Shown here: positions 1 to 7,643 of the stretch, in pieces
How the letters are laid out: every line of letters begins with the position of its first letter
Numbering within the stretch: position 1 is the stretch's first letter
Origin: Rhodoplanes serenus
GTDB taxonomy: Bacteria; Pseudomonadota; Alphaproteobacteria; Rhizobiales; Xanthobacteraceae
Length of the DNA: 51,874 nt
NCBI GenBank assembly: GCA_945893145.1
Contig: CAMDDZ010000037.1
Span: 1-51,874 of the forward strand
Direction of reading: 5' to 3'
Translations under genes and position numbers: made by a program
The notes under the pieces: model-generated
Databases searched by the model: none
What the model was told of the DNA's origin: nothing
The model's input: the letters and a program-made list of their open reading frames with translations, nothing else

Positions 1-330
1 CCCGTGTCACCCAAACCTGGGCGCCCCTCGTAGTAGGGGGGACAGTTACCCGAGGCCTCCCGGGGATTGGGTTACGAGGCCAATCCGCAGGCGCCGCGTC
101 CCACCCCGCTCAGATGACGTCTCATGAGAACGCCCTCGGTTGGATAGGATAGTAAACCTAGTGGACTTATTCGTTCGATTTGTAAACTGAAAAATTCGCG
201 CCACCGGTGGATGCTGGGGATCAAGAGCGTCCGCTTCGCTCCCAAGCGACCGTTAGGCGGGCGTTGCTGGATGTCTCAACCGTCACAAGAACGGAAATCG
301 ACGGGCGCAACGTTTGCGTTTCGTGACGCT
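1..330. other. Non-coding edge of accessory patch
   Basis: No convincing gene is visible here on either strand. The stretch holds a small hairpin with 7-bp arms GGATTGG (64-70) and CCAATCC (80-86), and an imperfect direct repeat of GTTAC(CC)GAGGCC at 45-57 and 71-81. It lies downstream of the minus-strand zinc-ribbon gene, so it may carry that transcript's 3' end, but no clear rho-independent terminator is seen. Confidence 0.4.
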
Positions 331-1284
331 CTATTCCTTGGGCTCTCCTGGCCGCTGAAGCTTCCTCAAGGGCACCTGGGGAATTACACATTCGCCGTCC
401 GGAGGCTCCCGTTCATCTTCGGTCGTATAGGCCTCCGGTTCTGCAAGCACCGGTACGGGATCACCCGTCCATCCGCATTTCGAACACACTGACCGTTCCC
501 AGATAACCGCGGGAACCGCGGTGTTTTCTCCCCGCTGTGGCAACAGCCGATTAGACCCGCAGCTTGGGCACGCTTCGGGTACGTCGCGGACGTGGCGCAC
601 AGCAAGCGATGTGACCAAGCCCAGCGCGTGCTCGACCGTAGAAGTCGCGGCCTCCGCGTCGTACCAGGTCGACATTTTGGCGTGCGTAAGCCAGTTTGAG
701 ATCGTCCACGCCTCGATCAGCAACGTCCTGAATAAATGCCGGCGCTCTTTCTGCGATGGTCCGGGCAGCGTCGCCCCACATACATGGTCGACCCAAGCCT
801 TGAAATCAGCCTGCTTCGGTTTCGTCTCGACCGTTTCAGTCCATGGCATCACCGTTTGCGCGGCACCGGTGAAGGCCAACAGAACCTCACGACACCGGAC
901 TCCGATAGCTTGAAAGTCTGTGACCTCCTGTGCGGTCGATAGCGCCTCGGTGGCTTCCGCGAGATGCCGAAAGCAGGCCAGAAAAGGCTCCGCTTCCAAC
1001 TCCATGATTTTCGTTCGCTCGCCTCGCGGAATGCGAAGGCACAGTCCAACATGGAAAGTGACTGCCAAATCCAAGTTGGGAAATTGTTCTTGGGAGTAGA
1101 GATTTGTGGGATTTGTGATGACCCACCAACGGTCAACGTTGGTATGAACGTCCCAGACGGCGTGCTGATGGCTTAAAACATTTTCGACATACACCTTCTG
1201 CAAGAACTCGACCTTCAGGTCAGGTGCTTGGTCATCCATGTAATCGATGATCGCCTGCTTTTCGTCAGGCGTTGAAGGAAGCAT
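331..1284 (-). CDS. Zinc-ribbon hypothetical protein, third gene of the RusA/HEPN operon
   Basis: This 317-residue protein is not recognised as a named family. The visible domain is a C-terminal zinc ribbon with cysteine pairs C239-x2-C242 and C267-x2-C270. Before it lies a helical region (about 180-235) with an N-W-L-T-H stretch (N197, H201) that loosely resembles HEPN domains but lacks the usual arginine. The far N-terminus is acidic and has no signal peptide or membrane segment, so a cytoplasmic protein is inferred. The start codon lies 4 bp after the stop of the upstream HEPN gene, so the genes are probably co-transcribed. Base composition looks less GC-rich than the core genes, which suggests horizontal transfer. 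It may bind nucleic acid through the ribbon; that is inference. Confidence 0.7.
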   Translation of the reverse strand: MLPSTPDEKQAIIDYMDDQAPDLKVEFLQKVYVENVLSHQHAVWDVHTNVDRWWVITNPTNLYSQEQFPNLDLAVTFHVGLCLRIPRGERTKIMELEAEPFLACFRHLAEATEALSTAQEVTDFQAIGVRCREVLLAFTGAAQTVMPWTETVETKPKQADFKAWVDHVCGATLPGPSQKERRHLFRTLLIEAWTISNWLTHAKMSTWYDAEAATSTVEHALGLVTSLAVRHVRDVPEACPSCGSNRLLPQRGENTAVPAVIWERSVCSKCGWTGDPVPVLAEPEAYTTEDEREPPDGECVIPQVPLRKLQRPGEPKE

Positions 1285-1288
1285 CGCA

Positions 1289-1927
1289 TCACGCGCTCAC
1301 GGGTTCCGCCGCAAGTCTCTCAAGTATCTGGCGAAATTCCGTAACGTCTGTCCTGTCGGCACGCACGTCCAAATTTCCGTGAATGATTGCATTACGCTTC
1401 TGCGCGAGAGCCCGCAGGCGGTCCGCCTCTGAAGGCGTAATGTAACCGTCTTGCGCCATAAGCTGCACAAGCCGCCCAGGCGATTGCGGTCTAGCGAAGT
1501 CGCTAAACACCAATCGGCGGGAGATCGCCTCGAATGTTCCCCACGCAAGCAACAAAGCGCCGGTCGTGTGGCCGCCCATTTCCAAATCGCGTACTTCCTT
1601 CAGGAAAGTCTGAATTTCTTCCATTGATTGGATGCGAAGGTCGTCCGTGCGATTGGCAGGCGTGACAACTAACACCCGCAACTCCCATTCCGGGTGCTGC
1701 TTCACAAGGTTTGCAAGCGCCTCAGTCTTCTTTTGTCGCGAGCTCTCGGATGTCACAAGCTCAATTATGATCTTCTTGCCTTTGCCGATGGCGATCGCAT
1801 CCGGTCGCAGATGAGCTAAGAAGTCTGGAACAACGGGCGCTGTCGGCTGAAGGTAAACCTCATACCCTTGCGCCTGAAGCTCAGGAATCAAGTTCTGCAT
1901 AAAATTCGTTTCGTCAATTTGGTTCAT
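1289..1927 (-). CDS. Restriction-nuclease-fold / HEPN fusion protein
   Basis: The 212-residue protein appears to have two domains. Residues 10-95 look like a restriction-endonuclease-type fold: P34-D35, D43, then a beta strand ending E56-L-V. The canonical E-x-K lysine is replaced by V58, so this domain may be catalytically weak or serve for binding. Residues 110-210 are helical and contain R178-N-A-I-I-H183, the Rx4H motif of HEPN ribonucleases, with the polar residue after R that active members usually carry. The start codon overlaps the stop of the upstream RusA-like gene in an ATGA (1924-1927), implying translational coupling. HEPN proteins with nuclease partners are common in toxin-antitoxin and antiphage loci. 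RNA cleavage here is inferred from the motif. Confidence 0.72.
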   Translation of the reverse strand: MNQIDETNFMQNLIPELQAQGYEVYLQPTAPVVPDFLAHLRPDAIAIGKGKKIIIELVTSESSRQKKTEALANLVKQHPEWELRVLVVTPANRTDDLRIQSMEEIQTFLKEVRDLEMGGHTTGALLLAWGTFEAISRRLVFSDFARPQSPGRLVQLMAQDGYITPSEADRLRALAQKRNAIIHGNLDVRADRTDVTEFRQILERLAAEPVSA

Positions 1928-2340
1928 GATCGCGATTCCTCCCGCGGCTTGTCCGAAAGCCGGACGTAGAGCACAGGGCGCGGGCCAGTGACCGCTGCGG
2001 CAATCGTCGCTGTCGGATTCGACAGCTCGAACGGGATACCGGGATCAAACTTCTGAACTAACAGACGCTCGACCTGCCGATCATCAATATAGATATGCCG
2101 CGAGAGAGCGTCGAGGATTGGTTTCACGATATTGTCGATGTCACCTTCCATTGGCTCGTCGGGCAAATAGTAGAGCGTCACGCCAATCGGATCCTGACTG
2201 GCGAAGTGCGGCTGCGGAATAACAGCGGCGCTCGCTTCCTTCACGCGCTCCTTCCACTCATTCTTAGATTCGGCGCGCTTTGCCTGAAGCGATACGGCTG
2301 TGCCGTGAACCAAAAATTCGATTGGAAACGAAAGCTCCAT
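1924..2340 (-). CDS. RusA-like Holliday junction resolvase
   Basis: This 138-residue protein matches the RusA family of metal-dependent junction endonucleases. The signature G-D67-I-D69-N-I-V-K73-P is followed by Y-I-D86-D87-R-Q-V, so all the acidic residues and the lysine known to be needed by E. coli RusA are present. Length is normal for the family. The open frame runs upstream to 2571, but that extension is arginine- and serine-rich with no family resemblance, so the ATG at 2340 (protein beginning MELSFPIEF) was chosen; its ribosome site is weak. It is the first gene of a three-gene operon. RusA genes are usually phage-borne; here no phage structural gene is nearby, so a role in a mobile or defence module is inferred. 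Confidence 0.85.
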   Translation of the reverse strand: MELSFPIEFLVHGTAVSLQAKRAESKNEWKERVKEASAAVIPQPHFASQDPIGVTLYYLPDEPMEGDIDNIVKPILDALSRHIYIDDRQVERLLVQKFDPGIPFELSNPTATIAAAVTGPRPVLYVRLSDKPREESRS

Positions 2341-2717
2341 GGGGCTCGATTCAGCGTTTGCTCGCAACCATAGTATCAGTTTTCGCTGTCTTTTCGAGCA
2401 GAAGAAAATCCGCCGACTATGGCGTGAACTCCGACTATTGGGCCAATTTCGACAGGAACCGCCGCCCGGAACGTCCGCTTCGCTTTTCAAGCCGACAATG
2501 TGCGCAGGCCCGAAAGGCGCCGCGATTAAGCGACATGACCGACGCGTTAGCACGACAATCCGACCGCGCATTGCGAGGTTCGGTGCTGAGGTGAGCTGCT
2601 ACGCACATGCCCGTTCCAGGCACGCATTGATCGATGCGATCAGATGGGAGGCGCGAATAGCACTCCCTGGATCGCGTGGCACCGTGGCAACCGTGAAGCT
2701 GGCGCTGCCCAAACTGA
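2341..2717. other. Intergenic region upstream of the RusA/HEPN operon
   Basis: About 380 bp separate the RusA-like gene from the deacetylase gene, both on the minus strand. Only short arginine-rich frames occur, none with a credible ribosome site. It should contain the operon promoter and may be the right-hand junction of the accessory patch with the core chromosome. No direct-repeat attachment site was identified. Confidence 0.4.
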
Positions 2718-3626
2718 CTACGGCGCCTTCGGACCGACCTTCAGATACCAGTCGAAAATCTGCTCGCCGGTCATGAACGCGACGTCCGGCTTCTTGCGGA
2801 TGTTCTCGAAAATTTTGCGGAAGTATTTCAGCCGGTGCGGCGCGCCCATGATGTAGGGGTGCACCACCAGCGCCATGACACGCGCGCTGTCTTCCGCGTC
2901 GGAATAAATCTGCTCGAATTGATCCATGGCGCGATCGTAATACTCCGACGCCTTGTGATGCTGGATCAGCATCATCGCCACGTCGTTGCATTCCTGCGTG
3001 TAGGGAATGTTGACGATCGGCTTGGTCCGCGTCTTCAGCCACACCGGCTGATCGTCCAGCACCCAATCGGCGACATAGTCGTAGCCGTCTTCCTTGAGCA
3101 GGTCCGGCGTTTCCCAGGTCTCGGTCAGGCCGGGCCCAAGCCAGCCGCGCGGTGGCTTGCCGGTCGCCTGCTTGATCGCCTCGGTGGTCATGTGGATGTC
3201 GGCCTTCTCGTCCGGCACCTTCTGCATGTTGCGCTGGGTGAAGCCGTGGCCGATGAACTCCCACTTGCGATCGAGCGCGGCCTTCACGATCGGCGGAAAC
3301 GCCTCGATGGCGCAGCCGTTGATCGCCAGCACGCCAGGAATTTTGAATTCGTCGAACACTTTGATGAAGCGCCAAAAGCCGACGCGGTTGCCGTATTCGT
3401 GCCAGCACCAATTGGGGATATCGGGCGTCGGCGCGCCGCCGGCCGGTGGCGTCAGCACCGTGCGCGGCATGGTGTCCTTGGGGTCCCATTCCTCGACGTT
3501 GACGATCACCCAGATCGCCATGCGGGCGCCGCCGGGAAGTTTCAGCGCCGGGCGCTCGGTAATCGCCGAATAGGCGATACGGTCGGTCGGCAGCATGCGG
3601 TTGGCGGTCGATGAAGCCTGGCTCAC
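2718..3626 (-). CDS. Polysaccharide deacetylase family protein (PuuE-like)
   Basis: The 302-residue protein has the NodB/polysaccharide-deacetylase fold in the form seen in PuuE-type allantoinases and related amidohydrolases: an N-terminal VNVEEWD strand, a W-R-F-I-K...G-V-L-A-I-N-G core, an H-G-F-T-Q metal-site motif and a late V-V-H-P-Y strand. Such enzymes hydrolyse C-N bonds of acetamido or cyclic amide substrates; the actual substrate cannot be read here. The GTG at 3626 is preferred over the upstream ATG at 3683 because AAGGAGA lies 8 nt before it. No signal peptide is seen, so it is likely cytoplasmic, favouring a small-molecule amidase role over cell-wall work. It is divergent from the MFS gene, so the two promoters share 3627-3738. 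Confidence 0.8.
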   Translation of the reverse strand: MSQASSTANRMLPTDRIAYSAITERPALKLPGGARMAIWVIVNVEEWDPKDTMPRTVLTPPAGGAPTPDIPNWCWHEYGNRVGFWRFIKVFDEFKIPGVLAINGCAIEAFPPIVKAALDRKWEFIGHGFTQRNMQKVPDEKADIHMTTEAIKQATGKPPRGWLGPGLTETWETPDLLKEDGYDYVADWVLDDQPVWLKTRTKPIVNIPYTQECNDVAMMLIQHHKASEYYDRAMDQFEQIYSDAEDSARVMALVVHPYIMGAPHRLKYFRKIFENIRKKPDVAFMTGEQIFDWYLKVGPKAP

Positions 3627-3738
3627 GGATGGGTCTCCTTGTTCGGTTGCGCCGATTGTCCTAGCCGCCATGCGCCAGCGCAAGTCGCGCGTTCAACCGG
3701 CGCGCGATAAGCTGCCGTCCGACCGGGTCTTCAATCTG

Positions 3739-4935
3739 ATGCAACAGCCGCCTTCCGCGGGCGCAGCGCCGCCGCGCCTCATCACCGTGCTCGCGCTGCT
3801 TTGGCTCGCGGGCGCGGCGATCCGGATTCCGCTGATGGCGGTGCCGCCGGTGATCCCGCTGATCCATGACGACCTGCACATGACCTACACGCAGGTCGGT
3901 CTGCTGATCGGCATGCCGCTGGTCATGTTCGCGGTGTTTGCGACGCCGGGCGCGCTGCTGATCGCGCGCTTCGGCGTGGTGCGGATCGCCACCGCGGGGC
4001 TGCTGCTGGCGAGTCTCGCGGCCGCCGCGCGGGCTTTCGTCGTCGACCTATGGACGCTTTACGCCGCAACCATGCTGATGGGCATGGGCGTCGCGATTTT
4101 CCAGCCGGCGCTGTCGACGCTGGTCCGGCTGTGGGCGCCGGCGCGCGTCTGGCTCGCCACCGCGTTCTCCACCAACGGCATGCTGATCGGCAGCGCCTTC
4201 GCCAGCGCGCTGACCATTCCGCTGATGCTCCCGCTGGTGGGCGGAAGCTGGCGGCTCGATTTTCTGGCCTGGTCGGCGCCGGGTTTCATCGCGGCGCTGC
4301 TGTACGCCACCGTTGCGCCGCGCCAGAAAAACGCGGAGATCGCGCAGAACACCGCGCCGCGCCGCTGGTGGCCGCAGTGGAACAGCCCACAGCTCTGGAT
4401 CCTTGGCATCGCGCTCGGCGCCAACAATGCGCTGTTCTTCGCCGTCAACGCCTTCATCCCGGACTATCTGACCAGCATGGGCCGCGGCGACCTGATCGGC
4501 CCGACACTCGGCTGGCTCAACGGCACGCAGCTGGTTGGCTCGTTCGTCATGATGGCGATGCCGGAGAAATTGCAGCGGCGGAGCTGGCCGTTTGTCATCT
4601 TCGGACCGGTGACGACGCTGGGCCTGCTCGGCATCGTTCTTTGCGACGGCATCTGGATCGTGATCTCCGGTGCGCTGGCGGGCTTCGGCGCAGCGATCAC
4701 CTTCATCGTCACCTTCGGGTTGCCGGCGAGCCTGAGCCCGCCCGACGACGTGCCCCGCATGGCCGGCGGTATGTTCACCATCAGCTACACCATTGCGGTG
4801 ATCGTGCCGGTCATCTGCGGCGCATGCTGGGACTTGACTGGACTGCCCTGGACCTCGTTCCTGCCGATGATGGCATGCGGCATCGTGATGACTGTCTTCG
4901 GCACCATTCTGACGATGCAAAAAACCTCGCACTGA
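3739..4935 (+). CDS. MFS transporter (CynX-like)
   Basis: About 398 residues form twelve predicted hydrophobic segments typical of major facilitator permeases, beginning shortly after the chosen Met. The pattern [13 protein letters not shown] near the start and overall composition resemble the cyanate/aromatic-acid CynX branch, but the substrate is not evident. The frame is open back to 3595; ATGs at 3670 and 3739 are both possible and neither has a strong ribosome site. The later one places the first membrane segment about 15 residues in, as usual. The sugE-like gene follows 11 bp after the stop, so the two are probably one transcript. Inner-membrane location is certain from hydrophobicity; the transport direction is not. 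Confidence 0.8.
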   Translation: MQQPPSAGAAPPRLITVLALLWLAGAAIRIPLMAVPPVIPLIHDDLHMTYTQVGLLIGMPLVMFAVFATPGALLIARFGVVRIATAGLLLASLAAAARAFVVDLWTLYAATMLMGMGVAIFQPALSTLVRLWAPARVWLATAFSTNGMLIGSAFASALTIPLMLPLVGGSWRLDFLAWSAPGFIAALLYATVAPRQKNAEIAQNTAPRRWWPQWNSPQLWILGIALGANNALFFAVNAFIPDYLTSMGRGDLIGPTLGWLNGTQLVGSFVMMAMPEKLQRRSWPFVIFGPVTTLGLLGIVLCDGIWIVISGALAGFGAAITFIVTFGLPASLSPPDDVPRMAGGMFTISYTIAVIVPVICGACWDLTGLPWTSFLPMMACGIVMTVFGTILTMQKTSH

Positions 4936-4946
4936 GGAGGCCGCAC

Positions 4947-5261
4947 ATGGCGTGGGTCTATTTGTTTGTCGCCGGCCTGTTCGAGGTCGGCTGGGCGATC
5001 GGGCTCAAATACACCGAAGGCTTCTCGCGTCTGGGTCCGTCGATCTGGACCGTCACCGCGATGACGGCGAGCATCGTGTTGCTGGCGCTGGCGCTGAAGA
5101 CGCTACCGGTCGGCACGGCCTATGCGGTCTGGACCGGCATCGGCGCGGTCGGCACCGCGGCGCTCGGCATCTATCTGTTCGGCGAGCCAGCGACCGCCGC
5201 GCGGCTTACGTCTATCGGGCTGATCGTTGCCGGCATCCTGGGCTTGAAGCTCGTGACGTGA
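4947..5261 (+). CDS. sugE: SMR-family exporter SugE/Gdx (guanidinium or quaternary ammonium efflux)
   Basis: This 104-residue protein has four membrane helices and the SMR signature: [15 protein letters not shown] near the N-terminus with the essential membrane glutamate at position 13, and [20 protein letters not shown] in the third segment. The pattern matches the SugE/Gdx subgroup, known to export guanidinium ions as antiparallel dimers, better than EmrE. The start is fixed by GAGGAGG at 4934-4940, 6 nt upstream. It follows the MFS gene closely. No guanidine riboswitch was recognised upstream. The nearby DUF1989 protein, whose family is linked to urea/guanidine carboxylase, makes a guanidine connection plausible. 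Confidence 0.9.
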   Translation: MAWVYLFVAGLFEVGWAIGLKYTEGFSRLGPSIWTVTAMTASIVLLALALKTLPVGTAYAVWTGIGAVGTAALGIYLFGEPATAARLTSIGLIVAGILGLKLVT

Positions 5262-5367
5262 GCGCGCATGACAGTCATGTGCCTCTGAGTGGCGCGCACC
5301 GGCCCGCACACGCTACAACACCTCCGCCCCCACCGTTTCCGTCACACCCTTTCTTGAAGGTGCTTGC

Positions 5368-6303
5368 GTGGCCCCAAAGCCCGGACAGAGCGACAACACC
5401 ACAGCCATACTGCTGCTGATCGCGCTGAGCTTCTGCTGGGGGCTGAGCTGGACCGCAATGCGCGTCGCGCTCGACGAGGTGTCGCCGTGGTCGCTGCGGC
5501 TGATCGGCTACAGCATCGGCGCGGCAACGCTGTTCGCTCTGCTGAAGGCACAAGGCCGCCGTCTCGCCATTCCGTTCGGCAAGGATTGGCTGCACATCTT
5601 TATCGCCGCGCTATTTCTGGCGGTGGCATTCGGCGTCGCTGGCACCTTCGCGCAGCTGATGGCGAACACGTCGCGGGTTATCATCGTCAACTACTCGATG
5701 CCGGTGTGGGGCAGCCTGATGGCGTATTTCGTGCTGGGCGAACGCATCAACCTGCCTTCCGCCATCGGCCTGGTGCTCTGCGTCGCCGGCCTGGCCGTGC
5801 TGGTCTATCCGGTGGCGGAGACGTCGATGCGCGAGCCGACCGGGCTTCTGCTGGCGCTGTGCTGCGCGCTCGGCTGGGGCGCCGGCACGGTCTACATGAA
5901 GTGGGCGCGCATCAAGGGCGACCTGCTGGCGATCACGTTCTGGCAGGTCATGGTCGGCGCCGTCACCTTCGCCATGTTCTATCTGATCTTCGAGGGCCTG
6001 CCGACATATCATCCGCTGCAATGGCGCACCTGGGCCGGCCTGCTGTTCAACGGCATGCTCGGCACCGGCATCGCCTATTTCATCTGGTTCAACATCATCG
6101 GCCGGCTGTCGACCGCAACGGCGTCGCTCGGCTCGCTGATCAATCCGGTGGTCGGTGTGATCGGCGCCATGATCGTGCTCGGCGACCGGCCGACGGTTCC
6201 CGACATGATCGGCTTTGCGCTTATTTTCGCCGCCGCGGCCTGCGTGCTCATTCCGCAGCGCGCGACGCCACCCGCTCCTGAGAACATTTTGCCGCGACTG
6301 TAG
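5368..6303 (+). CDS. DMT superfamily (EamA) transporter
   Basis: The 311-residue protein contains ten hydrophobic helices in two EamA repeats, each starting with the typical A-L-x-W-G/C-x-S-W-x pattern (first repeat ALSFCWGLSWTAMRVALDE, second ALCCALGWGAGTVYMKWAR). Members export amino acids, metabolites or drugs across the inner membrane; the substrate is not predictable. It starts at GTG 5368, with GAAGG 7 nt before. It lies 106 bp after sugE in the same direction and is closed by a strong terminator at 6325-6360, so it could be the last gene of the MFS-sugE-DMT transcript. Confidence 0.88.
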   Translation: MAPKPGQSDNTTAILLLIALSFCWGLSWTAMRVALDEVSPWSLRLIGYSIGAATLFALLKAQGRRLAIPFGKDWLHIFIAALFLAVAFGVAGTFAQLMANTSRVIIVNYSMPVWGSLMAYFVLGERINLPSAIGLVLCVAGLAVLVYPVAETSMREPTGLLLALCCALGWGAGTVYMKWARIKGDLLAITFWQVMVGAVTFAMFYLIFEGLPTYHPLQWRTWAGLLFNGMLGTGIAYFIWFNIIGRLSTATASLGSLINPVVGVIGAMIVLGDRPTVPDMIGFALIFAAAACVLIPQRATPPAPENILPRL

Positions 6304-6324
6304 GCAGGATAGATCGTCGCAACG

Positions 6325-6360
6325 AAACGGCCCCGGGCGCAACCCGGGGCCGTTTCATTT
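6325..6360 (+). terminator. Rho-independent terminator after the DMT transporter
   Basis: A 13-bp perfect stem (arms 6325-6337 and 6343-6355) with a CGCAA loop is followed by CATTTT. It sits between the DMT gene and the convergent RidA gene. The A-rich left flank means it may also act for the minus strand. Confidence 0.85.
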
Positions 6361-6383
6361 TGACTATCCTTGTGTCGCCGTCG

Positions 6384-6779
6384 TCACACCACCGCGATTG
6401 CCTCGATCTCAAGCAGAAAGTGCGGATGCGCCAGGCCGCGCAGGATGCAGAGCGTGCTGCCGGGCGGGTGTTTGCCGAAATAGGTTTTCAGGATGCCGCG
6501 CGCCTTCGGCACGTCGTGCGGATTGCAGATGTAGATCGTGATCTTGGTGACGTCGGAGATTTTCGCCCCGCCAGCCGCCAGTGCGCTAATGAGGTTCTTC
6601 ATCACCATCTTGGCCTGGGCGTCGAAATCATCCGGCGGCAACACGTTGCCGTCCACATCCGCCGCCACCTGGCCGGCGCAGAACACCAGCTTCTTGCCGG
6701 CTTCGGCCGTCACAACGTGCGAATAGCTGGCGAGCGGTTTGGATATGGTCTTCGGGTTGATCCGCGTGATCTTGGCCAT
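6384..6779 (-). CDS. RidA/YjgF/YER057c family protein
   Basis: This 131-residue protein is a Rid-family trimeric deaminase-like protein. It shows the VFCAGQVAAD strand, the DFDAQAKMVMKNL helix, a V-T-K-I-T-I-Y strand and the C-terminal L-R-G-L-AHPHFLLEIEAIA motif with arginine R114 and E124, matching the residues that bind imine or enamine carboxylates in RidA. RidA hydrolyses reactive imines made by PLP enzymes; other subfamilies act in catabolic pathways for nitrogen compounds. The ribosome site AAGGAGA is close to the start. The gene lies 21 bp downstream of the DUF1989 gene in the same direction, suggesting shared transcription and a role in the same breakdown pathway, which is inferred. 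Confidence 0.9.
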   Translation of the reverse strand: MAKITRINPKTISKPLASYSHVVTAEAGKKLVFCAGQVAADVDGNVLPPDDFDAQAKMVMKNLISALAAGGAKISDVTKITIYICNPHDVPKARGILKTYFGKHPPGSTLCILRGLAHPHFLLEIEAIAVV

Positions 6780-6800
6780 GACATTCTCCTTCTGGGTGAG

Positions 6801-7430
6801 CTAAGCGACGACAGTCAGGGTCGCGCCGGTGCTGCCGCCGATCGTAACATCGGGGCAGGTGCTGAGCGCCACCAGCAAATCCATCTCGGCCCGCAGCGTG
6901 ACATGCGCGCCCGGTGACTTCGGCCGCAGCTTGGAGTGCTCAAGCTCGCCGTCGGGATGGATGATCATGTGCTGGAACATATTGAACGGGCTCGGCACAT
7001 CCTCTAGCGCGACCCCGTAGGGCGCCAGGATACCGCCGAGGTTCTCGGTGCAGCCGTGCGTCGGCATTTCCGACAACGGCCGGCCGTAGGTGATCTCCCA
7101 CATGCCGCGCTTCGCGGCGAGCTCATGCCGCTTGCGGCTGCACATGCCCTCCTGCAGGTCGTGATGGCCATCCTTGAAGGTGTCTTCGACGATCGTCATC
7201 ATCGTGTTGTTGAGCTTCGACACCAGCGTGTCGCCGGTGGAGATGAAGACCTTGCGCTGATTCGCCTTGGTGCGGGCCTGATCGAACCGCTCGCGCAGGT
7301 TCTCGCGGTTAAAGCAGACGAAATCGATGATGGTCTGCGACCGGATGCGGACAGACTGGCCCTGCTTGAGGTCGAAGGCGTAACCAATGTTGCGCGGAAG
7401 ATCGCGCTCCCAAAGGACATTGCCCGTCAT
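6801..7430 (-). CDS. DUF1989 / urea-carboxylase-associated family protein
   Basis: The 209-residue protein belongs to the DUF1989 family (urea carboxylase-associated proteins). Features seen are Q-G-Q-S-V-R-I near the N-terminus, DFVCFNRENLRERFDQART, then VFISTGDTLVSKLNNTMMTIVEDT, an H-H-D-L motif with a nearby Cys, and C-P-D in the C-terminal strand. Relatives sit beside urea or guanidine carboxylase and allophanate hydrolase as a pair; here only one copy is present and no carboxylase lies in the window. GGAGAA precedes the ATG. It is followed by the RidA gene and is divergent from the Bug-type binding protein gene. The biochemical role is still uncertain for the family. Confidence 0.85.
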   Translation of the reverse strand: MTGNVLWERDLPRNIGYAFDLKQGQSVRIRSQTIIDFVCFNRENLRERFDQARTKANQRKVFISTGDTLVSKLNNTMMTIVEDTFKDGHHDLQEGMCSRKRHELAAKRGMWEITYGRPLSEMPTHGCTENLGGILAPYGVALEDVPSPFNMFQHMIIHPDGELEHSKLRPKSPGAHVTLRAEMDLLVALSTCPDVTIGGSTGATLTVVA

Positions 7431-7541
7431 CCAGAGTTCTCCGCCGTGGTGCGGCTAATCATAGCGGCTGAAGCCCCGGCCGTCGCTGGCGCTGCCGCGA
7501 TGCGCCCGCTAAGTTTGCGCAAAGCCTTGTGAGGAACAGAA

Positions 7542-7577
7542 ATGACGAAGCACCCGACGGGCCTGACGCCGCAGTAG
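7542..7577 (+). other. Micro-ORF of 11 codons with ribosome site
   Basis: An ATG preceded by GAGGAA at suitable distance opens an 11-residue frame (MTKHPTGLTPQ) ending in TAG. It ends 8 bp before the sigma-54-like element. It could be a decayed gene start, a leader peptide of another transcript, or chance. Confidence 0.25.
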
Positions 7578-7585
7578 CGGCGCGG

Positions 7586-7601
7586 TGGCACATTGCTTGC
7601 T
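7586..7601 (+). promoter_or_regulatory. Sigma-54 (RpoN) promoter-like element
   Basis: TGGCACATTGCTTGCT matches the RpoN consensus, with GG (-24) and GC (-12) separated by exactly 10 nt. The expected transcription start, near 7612, lies about 32 nt before the start codon of the Bug-type binding protein. RpoN promoters need an activator such as NtrC, and suggest nitrogen or carbon-source control. Confidence 0.7.
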
Positions 7602-7603
7602 TT

Positions 7604-7625
7604 TTGAATTCGCAGTCGAATTCAA
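7604..7625. promoter_or_regulatory. Perfect 9-bp inverted repeat, operator-like
   Basis: Arms TTGAATTCG (7604-7612) and CGAATTCAA (7617-7625) flank a 4-nt spacer CAGT. It covers the predicted start of transcription from the sigma-54-like promoter, a typical place for a repressor. It lacks a T tract and has a short AT-rich stem, so an operator is more likely than a terminator. Confidence 0.55.
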
Positions 7626-7643
7626 CCGGATGACGAGGGCCTT

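Noticed and set aside
2341..2571. N-terminal extension of the RusA-like frame
   Set aside because: The 77 extra residues are Arg/Ser-rich and unlike RusA, whose usual start corresponds to 2340.
5267..5279. CATGAC-A-GTCATG palindrome after sugE
   Set aside because: Short, at the end of a gene, and not placed at a promoter; likely chance.
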